Of a stretch of DNA of 64,000 nucleotides, positions 46,501 through 56,900 are shown piece by piece. This stretch comes from Pseudomonas sp. SLFW. GTDB lineage: Bacteria; Pseudomonadota; Gammaproteobacteria; Pseudomonadales; Pseudomonadaceae. Where the stretch lies: the NCBI RefSeq assembly GCF_009905615.1, contig NZ_JAAAKW010000004.1, positions 405,443 to 469,442 on the forward strand, read 5' to 3'. Position 1 is the first letter of the stretch; each line of letters begins with the position of its first letter. The notes under the pieces were generated by a model, which worked only from the letters and a program-made list of their open reading frames with translations, was not told where the DNA came from and did no database searches. Both the position numbers and the translations under genes were made by a program.

Positions 46501-47829
46501 ATGGAACTCGTCTACGACTACATCGGCATTGGTTTCGGCCCGTCGAACCTGGCTTTGGCGATCGCCACCCAGGAGCATGCACTGCGCAGCGGTCTGGCGC
46601 CCCAGGTGTGTTTCCTCGAAAAGAAGCCCGCGTTCAACTGGCACGAAGGCATGCTGATCGACGGCTCGACGATGCAGATTTCCTTCCTCAAAGACCTGGT
46701 GACGCTGCGCAACCCCGCCAGCCGTTTCACCTTCGTCAACTACCTCAAGGAGCGGGGGCGGCTGCAGGATTTCATCAACCTCAAGACGTTCTTTCCGACC
46801 CGCGAGGAGTACACCGATTACCTGAGCTGGGCGGCCTCGCACTTCAATGAACAGGCCCATTACGGCGAAGAAGTGATCTCGGTCGAGCCGCATTTTCTGG
46901 ACGGCCGCTTCGTCGCCGTGGACGTGCTGTCCCGAGGGCCGGGCGGTGGCGTTTCCCGCCGTCGCGCACGCAATCTGGTGTTCGGCATCGGCGGCATTCC
47001 CCAAGCCCCGGCCGCGTTCGACGGCCTGAGCGACCCGCGCATCTTGCACTCGGCGAGCTATCGTGGCGGCATCGAGAAGCTGCTGACCAACCGCCCTGGC
47101 CCGGTGCGCGTGGCCGTGGTCGGCGGCGGTCAGAGTGCAGCGGAAATCTTCGAGGATCTGGCCAGCCGCTTCGACAATGTCGAGGCCAGCCTGGTGATTC
47201 GCGGCAGCGCCTTGAAGCCCTCCGATGACAGTCCCTTCGTCAACCAGATATTCAACCCGTCGTTCACCGACACGATCTTCAATCACAGCGAAGAGCGTCG
47301 CGACGCGCTGTTCACCGAGTTCCGCAACACCAATTATTCGGTGGTCGACACCGACCTGATCGAGACCATCTTTCAGCGCATGTACCAGCAGAAAGTGCGT
47401 GGCGAGCAGCGTCATCGCTTGCTGACCAACCGCGAAGTGGCCCACGCCGAAGTCAGCGCGGCAGGCATCGACCTGTTCCTGCGCGACGCGCCCCATGACC
47501 AGATGCACAGCGAGTCCTTCGACGTCGTGGTGCTGGCCACCGGGTACCGTCGCGACTATCACCTTGAGTTGCTGGCCGGTGTGCAGGCGTACATCCAGGG
47601 CTCGAACGTTGACCGCCATTATCGCCTGCCACTGAGCGCGGGCAGCGAAGCAGGGATCTTCCTGCAAGGCTGCTGCGAAGACAGTCATGGCCTGAGCGAC
47701 ACGCTGCTGTCGGTGCTGGCCGTGCGTTCCCAGGAAGTGGTGGAGTCGATCTTCGCCGACTACGAGCAGCCCTGCTCAGCCCGACCGGCGCACCCCCACG
47801 AGCGTGTGGCGCTGAAGCTGGCGCGCTGA
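46501..47829 (+). CDS. L-ornithine N5-monooxygenase (PvdA-like)
   Basis: This 442-residue enzyme starts at ATG 46501, chosen because GAGGAAAG lies just upstream and the length equals PvdA (443). It is a class B flavin monooxygenase that hydroxylates the ornithine (or lysine) side-chain amine for hydroxamate siderophores. FAD fold DYIGIGFGPSNLALAIATQE, then QISFLKDLVTLRNPASRFTF, the NADPH fold VAVVGGGQSAAEIFEDL, NTNYSVVDTDLIE, ATGYRRDYH and the end SHGLSDTLLSVLAVR are all PvdA-like. Its presence implies an N5-hydroxy-ornithine residue in the product. The acyl- or formyltransferase that completes the hydroxamate is not in the window. Confidence 0.93.
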   Translation: MELVYDYIGIGFGPSNLALAIATQEHALRSGLAPQVCFLEKKPAFNWHEGMLIDGSTMQISFLKDLVTLRNPASRFTFVNYLKERGRLQDFINLKTFFPTREEYTDYLSWAASHFNEQAHYGEEVISVEPHFLDGRFVAVDVLSRGPGGGVSRRRARNLVFGIGGIPQAPAAFDGLSDPRILHSASYRGGIEKLLTNRPGPVRVAVVGGGQSAAEIFEDLASRFDNVEASLVIRGSALKPSDDSPFVNQIFNPSFTDTIFNHSEERRDALFTEFRNTNYSVVDTDLIETIFQRMYQQKVRGEQRHRLLTNREVAHAEVSAAGIDLFLRDAPHDQMHSESFDVVVLATGYRRDYHLELLAGVQAYIQGSNVDRHYRLPLSAGSEAGIFLQGCCEDSHGLSDTLLSVLAVRSQEVVESIFADYEQPCSARPAHPHERVALKLAR

Positions 47830-47849
47830 TGTAGCGCCCGTCGCCAAAC

Positions 47850-47880
47850 GGTGGCCGTTCGCGGCCACCTCATCCTTTTT
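47850..47880 (+). terminator. Terminator-like hairpin between oxygenase and first NRPS gene
   Basis: GGTGGCCG-TTCG-CGGCCACC followed by TCATCCTTTTT, 20 bases after the oxygenase stop and 70 before the NRPS start. As there is no obvious promoter for the NRPS gene behind it, it may be a leaky terminator or attenuator. Confidence 0.65.
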
Positions 47881-47949
47881 CACAACGTTGCGGGAGGCCT
47901 GACCGGGCCTTCCGTGGGTTGAGCCTTGCCGAAACAAACAGGTGAAAGC

Positions 47950-50900
47950 ATGACATCCATACGAGATCAGGCCGCGCATTTTCCCGAACTGGTGGGCTTG
48001 TATGCGCAGCGCCAGCCGGACCGGATTGCCCTTCGACACATCGTCCATGAAGATCAGGCCCCGCTGCTGACCACCTACGCCGAGCTGGACCGCCAGGCCC
48101 GGGCCGTGGCCGATGTGTTGCAGCATCAGCTGGGTGCGCAAGGCGGCGAACGCTGCGTGCTGATCCTGCCCACTGGTGCCGATTACGCGGCGGCCTTTCT
48201 CGGCTGTCTGTACGCCAAGGTTATCGCCGTGCCCGCGTTCGCCCCCGAGTACAACCGCCAGACTCACCTGGATCGGCTGACCGGCATCCTTCAGGACGCG
48301 GCGCCAGGCGTGGTGCTGGGCCGTCGCGAAGACCTGGATAAATTCCAACACCTGTTGCAACCGTTCATGCCCGCGGGCGGACGCTTCATCGCCATTGAAG
48401 ACATCGACGGTGGGCAAGGCACGTTCCAGCCCTCGTTGATCGACACTTCGTCGCTCGCCTTTTTGCAATACACCTCGGGGTCCACCAGCGCGCCAAAAGG
48501 CGTGATGGTCTCTCACAAAAACCTCATGGCCAACGAAGTCGCCATGGCCCGGCACTTCGTCACCGACGCCTCCACCGAAAGCTGGGTGAGCTGGCTGCCG
48601 CTCTACCACGACATGGGCCTGATGTGCGGGCTGCTGCTGCCGCTGTACTACGGCGGCACCCTGACGCTGATGTCGCCGAATTATTTCCTTGGGCGTCCGG
48701 CGCGCTGGCTGGAAGTGATGAGCGAATACAACGGCACCTTCTCCGGCGGGCCGGATTTCGCCTATCGCTTGTGCGTCGAGCGGATCAAACCGAGCGCGGT
48801 GAAGGGCCTCAAGCTGGATAACTGGAGCCTGGCGTTTTCCGGCTCCGAACCGATTCGCATCGCCACGCTGGACGCCTTCAGCAAGCACTTCGCGGCCGCC
48901 GGTTTCGACCGCCGCGCCCTGACCCCGAGTTATGGCCTCGCCGAAGCGACGTTGTTCGTCAGTGCCGCCCACCGTGCCGTGCCCTTCGGCATCAAACGAT
49001 TCGACGGCAGCCAGCTTGCCGCCGGTGATGCCGACGAAGCGCTGTTCGCCAATCAGAACGCCACGAGTCGGTTGCCCGGTTGCGGCTGGTGTCGCGGCAA
49101 CCATGGGCTGCGCATCGTCGATCCGGTCAGCCAGGCCGTTTTGCCGGAAGGGCAGGTCGGTGAAATCTGGATCGGCGGCCCCAGCGTCGCCGAAGGCTAT
49201 TGGCAGAACCCTGAGGCCACCGCGCAGACCTTTGTGCAGGAAGACGGTCAGCGCTGGCTTCGCAGCGGCGACCTTGGCATCGCCAGTGGCGGCGAGCTGT
49301 TCATCACCGGTCGGCTGAAAGACCTGATCATCCTCAACGGCCAGAACCTTTATCCGCAGGACATCGAACAGTCGCTGGAAAAAACCGTCGAGCTGCTGCG
49401 TCGCGGGCGTATCGCCGCATTCCCGGTGACCGATGAACAGGGCGCGGAAGGCGTCGGCCTGGCGCTGGAAATCAGCCGCAACGTGCGCCGCCTGATGAAG
49501 CCGCAGATGATCTGCGACGCCGTCCGCGATGCCGTGTCGGAGCTGTTTCTCGTGGCACCGAAAGTCATCGTGCTGCTGGAACCCGGCGCCTTGCCGCGCA
49601 CCACCAGCGGCAAGTTGCAACGCTCCGCCTGCCGCGTCGGCTGGCAGAACGGCAGCCTCGACAGCTTCGCGGTCTGGCAGGACGGTCGTCTGCTGGACGC
49701 CGAGAGCGAGCAGCGCGATGACGTCTCGCTGTTGCCCGAAGTGGTCACCGCATGGCAGGAAGTGCTGGGCAAGGATGACCTGAAAGCGGCCGACCATTTC
49801 TTCGCCCGTGGCGGCGATTCAGTGGGCGTGGTGCAGGTGCTGTCGCGCCTCAACGGCGAGCTGGGCCTGAAGCTGGAGCCCGCGCACCTGTTCGAACACC
49901 CGACCCTCGGCGCGTTCAGCGCCCATGTCGCCCGCCAGACTCGCAGCGCCGAATGCGCGCCCGCCGTGGCGCGCATCTCCCGCGATACCGCGCCTGAGCA
50001 GTCGTTCGCCCAGCAACGTTTGTGGTTCCTCGCGCAATTGGAGCCGGACAGCAGCGCCTATCACCTGTGCGGTCAACTGAGCCTGAGCGGCGCCATTGAC
50101 GACGTCGCCTTGCAACGCAGTTTCGACGACCTGGCCGCCCGCCATGAAAGCCTGCGCACCACCTTCGCCATCGACGCCAACGAAGTGCTGGTGCAGCGCA
50201 TCCACGGCGCCCAGCCGGTGGTCATCGAGCCGCACGATCTGAGCCTGCACGCACAACCCCTCGAAGCCTTGGGCGAACTGGCCAAGGCCGCCGTCGAACA
50301 ACCCATGGACTTGCAGACCGGACCGTTGTGGCGCGTGCTCAACGTGCGGCTGGCCCCCGGTCAGCAGCAACTGGTGCTGGTGCTGCATCACATCATCGCT
50401 GACGGCTGGTCGGTGCAGGTCATCCTGAAGGATTTCGCAGCGCTCTACAGCGCCCATGCGTCAGGGCAGATTCCAGCGCTGGGGCCGCTGCCGATTCAGT
50501 ACGCCGACTTCGCCGCCTGGCAACGCCAGCGTCTGGCCGGGGGCGAAGGTGAGCGGCAACTGGCCTACTGGCGAGAACGTCTGGGGGACACCCAACCGGT
50601 GCTCACCTTGCCAGCGGACCGCCCACGTCCTGCGCAACAAAGCCACCGTGGCGCCCGTTACGCCCTCGCGTTTGACAGTGCGCTGAGCCAGGGCTTGCGC
50701 GACCTTGCCAGCGCTCACGGCGCGACGCTGTTCATGGTCATGCTCGCGGCCTACAAAAGCCTGTTGCAGCGCTACAGCAGCCAGACCGACCTGTGCGTTG
50801 GCGTGCCGGTGGCGGGGCGGACCTGCATCGAAGCCGAGGGCCTGATCGGGCTGTTCGTCAACACGCTGGTGCTGCGCACCGAAGTCTCGCCGCTGCAATC

Positions 50901-53900
50901 CTTCAGCACGTTGATCGACGCGGTGAAACTCACGGCGCTGGGCGCGCAGACCCATCAGGACCTGCCGTTTGAACAACTGGTGGAAGCGCTGGGCGTGTCC
51001 CGCAACCTCAGCCACAACCCGCTGTGCCAAGTGAAGTTCACCCAGCAATTTCCGCTGCCGCAGAACCTGGAAATGGGCAGCATGCGCATGGACGTCAACC
51101 AGTTGGATGACTTCTCCGCGCACTTCGACCTGGGGTTGGACATCACCGACAGTGCCGACGGTATTCAGGCCGTTTTCACCTACGCCTGCGACCTGTTCGA
51201 CGAACCGCGCATCGCCGGTTTCGCGGCTGACTTGGTGCGCCTCTGCGCGCAAGTGGTGGCAGACCCCAGCGCGCGACTGGTGGACCTGAAAGTGTCTGCT
51301 GTGCCGTCGCGGCTGATCGCGGAGTCCGTGTCATTCCCTGCCACCAACGTGCTGACGCTGTGGAATGCCAGTGTCAGCGCACAGCCTCAAACGCTGGCAT
51401 TGCAGGGTGAGGATCATGGCATCGATTTCGCCGCTGCAGACGCCGACGCCAATCGACTCGCCCAGCACCTGCGCGCTTCCGGTGTGGGCGCGGAAAGCCG
51501 CGTCGGCCTGCTGCTGGAACGCTCGGTGGAGTTCGTCGTCGGTGTGCTGGCGATCCTCAAGACCGGCGCCGCCTACGTGCCGCTGGACCCGAAATGGCCG
51601 GCCGAGCGTCAGGCGTTCGTGCTGGCCGACAGCGGCGCTCGCTGGCTGATCAGCGATGGGCCTGCGCCTGCCGATTTCAGTGGCGAGGTCATCGGCGTCA
51701 AGGTGACTGCCGAATGGCGTAGCCAATCGGCCACCGCGCTGAACCTGCCGCTGCCCCCTGAACAGGCCGCGTACCTGATCTACACCTCCGGCACCAGCGG
51801 CACGCCGAAGGGCGTGGTCATCAGCCATGGCGCGCTGGCCGATTACGTGCAGGGCCTGCTGTCGCGTCTGTCATTGGACGCTGATGCGAGCATGGCGATG
51901 GTCTCCACGGTAGGTGCCGACTTGGGCCACACCGTGCTGTTCGGCGCCCTGTGTTCGGCGCGCACGCTGCACTTGATCAGCCCGGACCGGACTAACGACG
52001 CAGACCGCTTTGCCGCGTACATGGCGGCCCATAACGTGGGCGTGCTGAAAATCGTGCCGACCCACCTGAGCGGCCTGCTGCAAGCGGCCAACCCCGCCGA
52101 CGTGTTGCCGGAACAGGCGCTGATCCTCGGCGGCGATGCCTTGCCGTGGGAGCTGGTGGCGCAGGTCAAACGCCTGAAACCGGCATGCCGCGTCATCAAC
52201 CACTACGGCCCGACCGAAACCACGGTCGGCGTGCTCAGCAACGAACTGGCAGAACTCCAGACCGCGGGCGACAGCGCCCCCATTGGCCGTCCGCTGCCCA
52301 ACGCCACTGCGCTGATCCTCAACGAGCAGTTGGAACCGGTGGTGCAGGGCGACATCGGCGAGCTGTACATCGGCGGCCCGGGCCTGGCGCGGGGGTATCA
52401 CGACCGCCCGGCCATGACCGCCGCCGTGTTCATTCCCGACCCGAGTGGCCATGGCCGTCGCCTGTACCGCAGCGGCGACCGTGCGCGACTGTTGGCCAAT
52501 GGGCAGATTCAATTCCTCGGGCGCGCCGACGATCAGGTCAAAGTCCGTGGTTACCGCGTGGCCCTGGGTGAAATCGCCCAGCGCCTGCGTCAGCTGGACG
52601 GCCTGCGCGACGCGCATGTGCGGGTCGATGACCGGGGCCAATTGATCGCCTATGCCTTGATCGCCAAAGGGACGCAAACCGACGGCGAAGCGCTGCGTGC
52701 GCAACTGGCCGAGCGCCTGCCGGATTACATGGTGCCGAGCCACGTGCTGACGCTGGAAGCCTTCCCGATCACGGCCAACGGCAAGCTCGATCATGCCGCG
52801 TTGCCTGCGCCGCAGACCGTCTCCCAGACCTTCGAAGCCCCCCATGAAGGCGTCGAAGCCACGTTGGCCGCACTGTGGGAAAAAGCGCTCAACGTAGAGG
52901 CGGTGGGCCGTCACGACAACTTCTTCACCCTCGGTGGCGACTCGATTCTCAGCCTGCAAATCATCGCCCGCGCCCGCCGCCAGGGCATTCGCCTGACGCC
53001 CAAGCAACTGTTCGAAAAACAGACCATCGCCGAGCTGGCCCAAGTGGCGGTGCTGGCCGACGTCAAACCGGTCGCCGCCCCCGTGTTTGCGCCGGTAATG
53101 CCCCTTGATTTCGCCCTGACCCCGATTCAGGCGCGTTTCTTTGCCTTGCCCATTGCGCAGCGTTCCCACTGGAACCAGTCACTGTTGCTGAACCTGCCGA
53201 ACGCGTTGGACATCAGCGTCTTGCAACAGGCCCTGGCCGTGCTGTTGGCGCATCACGACAGCCTGCGCCTGAGCTTTCATCAAGGCGACGACGGCCAGTG
53301 GCAGCAGCGTTATCGCGACACTGAGAACGTCGAGCGCCTGCTGTGGACCTGCGAACTCAGCCGCGAAGAAGACCTCGCGTCCCTCAGCGCCGAAGCCCAG
53401 CGCAGCCTCAACATCGAGACCGGTCCGCTGCTGCGCGTGGTGCATGCGCGCTTGCCGTCGGGTGAGGGGCGTCTGCTGATGGCCATCCATCACCTGGCGG
53501 TGGACGGCGTGTCGTGGCGCGTGCTGCTGGAAGAACTGCAACACGCCTACAGCCGCTTGGTGGCAGGGCAATCGGCCGCGCTGGCCGAGAAAACCGCGAG
53601 CTTCCAACGCTGGTCGCAGTCCCTGCACGATCTGGCGCGCAGCCCCGAACTCGCCGCGCAATTGCCACACTGGCAGGGGCTGCCAGCGGCCGACGCCTGC
53701 CTGCCGGGCGATACCTCGGTTCACAGCCTGATCGGCGCGGGCGACACGGTCAGCTTGAACCTCGATGCACAGGACACCCGCCGCCTGCTCAGCGAAGCCC
53801 CGGCGGCGTATCGCACCCGCATCGACGACCTGCTGTTGGCGGCGCTGTCTCAGGCGTTGTGGCAGTGGAGCGGGCGCCGTCGTCATGTCATCAGTCTTGA

Positions 53901-56900
53901 AGGGCATGGCCGTGAAGACGTTTCTGAGAACGGCAACGGGCTGGACCTCAGCCGCAGCGTCGGCTGGTTCACCAGCCTGTACCCGGTGGCGCTGGAGGCG
54001 GATGACGACGTCATTGCCACGCTCAAATCGGTCAAGGAAGCGGTGCGTGCCGTGCCGGAAAAAGGCCTTGGTTACGGCGTCCTTAAATACCTCGCCGGTG
54101 CCGATTTGCCGGAGCTGGTGGGACAGGGCGTGACCTTCAATTACCTCGGTCGTTTTGACGACAGTTTTGCTGATTCCGGGGACGCGCTGTTCTCGCTGTC
54201 GAACCAGACCCTCCAACACCTGCGCGATCCGCAAGGCCCACTGGCCAACGCCTTGGCCATCGACGGTCAGGTGCGCGGCGGCCAGTTACACCTGGACTGG
54301 ACCTTCAGTCGCGAGCGTTTCAGTCGCGAAACCATCGAACAACTGGTGGCGCTGTATCGTGCGCAGCTGGTGCAGCTGATCAATCATTGCAGCGACGAAC
54401 ACAACGCTGGCCTGACCCCGTCGGATTTCCCGCTGGCGGGCCTCACCCAAATGCAACTGGACGCCCTGGCGATTCCGGCGCGAGAGGTCGAAGACATCCT
54501 GCCGTTGGCGCCCATGCAGCAAGGGATTTTGCTGCACAGCCTGTTGGAACGGGGCAACGGCATCTACCTGATGCAAGACCAATACGCCGTCGGTAGCGAG
54601 GTGGATTTCGAGGCCTTCAAACACGCGTGGCAGCAGGTGGTGCAGCGCCATCCAGCCTTGCGCACGGCGTTCCACGGGCTGGAAAGCGGCGCGCAGCGTC
54701 AGGTGGTCATGCGCCGCGTGCCGTCGCCTGCGCAACTGATCGACCTCAGCCATTTGTCCCGCGCTGCCGCCGAGGCCGAGCTGGAAGCGCTGCTCATCGC
54801 CGAGCGCGAACAGGGCTTTGATTTCGCCAGGGCGCCGTTGCTGCGCCTGCGTCTGGTGAAGTTCGGCGCGGCGGATTTCCGCATCGTGCAGAGCCACCAC
54901 CACGCGCTGATCGATGCCTGGTGCCGGGGTTTGATGCTCACCGAATTTTTCGCCCATTACCGCGCGTTTCTTGAAGGGCGCCACGTCAGCTTGCCTGCCG
55001 CTCGCCCCTATCGGGATTTCCTCGCCTGGCTCGCCGAGCAGGACGAAGCGGTCAGCCGGGATTACTGGCGCGAAGCGCTGGCCGGGTTCACCGACGTCAC
55101 GCCGCTGCCGTACCGTCACAGTCCTCACGGTGAGCCGCAGATGCGCGACGTGACCCTGGCCCTCGGCAACGCGCAGACCGCCAGACTGGCCGATCAGGCC
55201 CGCCAGCACCGCCTGACCGCCAACACCTTCGTGCAGGCCGCGTGGGCTTTGCTGCTCATGCGTCACAGCGACCGCGACGACGTGGTGTTCGGCGTCACCG
55301 TGGCCGGACGTCCGACCGACCTGGAAGGCATCGAAGGCGCGCTGGGGCTGTTCATAAACACGCTGCCGTTGCGCGTCCGGCGTCCAGGGCTGGGCGCATC
55401 GGCGCTGGACCTGCTCAACGCGTTGCAGGCGCAAAACGCCGAGATGCGTCAACACGAACATTTGTCGCTGGCGGACATTCAGTTGCTGGCGGACACCCCT
55501 CGCGGTCAGCCGCTGTTCGACAGCCTGTTCGTCTTTGAAAACGTTCCGTTGGGCGCCGAGGTTCAGCAGGCCGTGAACGAATACCGCATCCAACCGCTCG
55601 CCAACCGCACTCACACCAACTACCCGTTGACCGTGGTGCTGTTGCCCGGCGAGTCCTTGCAATTGCAGCTGACTTACGATACTCGCCACTTCAACGATGG
55701 CGACATGAACACGCTGGTCGGCCACTTCCGTCGCCTGCTCGCACAGCTGATCGACAACCCGCAACAGACCCTCAGCCAATTGCAGGTGCTGGAACAGGCC
55801 GAGCGCGAGCAACTGCTGGAACAGGGCCAAGGCCCGGTGCAAAAACATTGGTACGGCATCAGCTACCTGGAGCGTTTCGAGTCGCGGGTTCAGGCCCATC
55901 CGACACGGGAAGTGGCGCGCTGCGAAGGCGAGAGCCTGAGCTACGACGCGCTCAATCGTAGCGCCAACCGCATCGGTCACGGCCTGACCGCAGCGGGTGT
56001 GCAGGGCGATGATGTGGTGGCGCTGTTCGCCCCCCGTGGCCTGCCGTTGCTGAGCATGATTGTCGGGGCGTTCAAGGCCGGTGGTGCGTACCTGGCACTG
56101 GACGATCGTCATCCCGCGAGCCGCAGTGCGCGCATGCTGGTGAGCAGCGCCGCGCCGGTGTTGCTGACGCCCCGTGACTGTCTGCCTCAGGTCGAGGCGA
56201 TTCTGGCGCTGATGGAGAACCCGCCGCGCCTGCTGATGCTCGAAGACCTGCTGGCCAACGACCGCGACGACAATCCGGGCCGTTACGCCAGCGCCGAGCA
56301 GCTCGCCTACGTGATCTACACCTCCGGCTCCACCGGCGAGCCGAAAGGGGTGATGGTCAACCAGCGGGGCATGCTCAACAACCAGATGTCGAAGCTGCCG
56401 TACCTGCGATTGGGCGAGGGCGATGTGATTGCTCAAACCGCCGCCACCGGGTTCGACATTTCGGTGTGGCAATTCCTCACCGCGCCGCTGTTCGGCGGGC
56501 GTGTGGAAATCCTGCCGGACGCCGTGGTGCATGACCCGCAACGGCTGCTGGAAGAAGTGGTGGCCAATCAGGTCAGCGTGCTGGAGTGCGTGCCTGCGGT
56601 GATCGACGGCATGCTCGCCGTTGCGCCGCACAAGCTTGACGCCTTGCGTTGGCTGATCCCCACCGGCGAGGCGCTGACCGTGGACCTGGCGACCCGCTGG
56701 TTCAATCGCTACCCGAACGTGCCGCTGGTCAACGCTTATGGCCCGGCCGAATGCGCCGACGACGTGGCGCTGCACACCCTGACCGCTGCTCCGGCTGCGA
56801 AAGCCAACATGCCGATTGGTCGCCCCACCGACAACAACCGCCTGTACGTGCTGGATTCCAGCCTGCAACTGGCGGCACCGGGGGTGGTGGGCGAGCTGTA

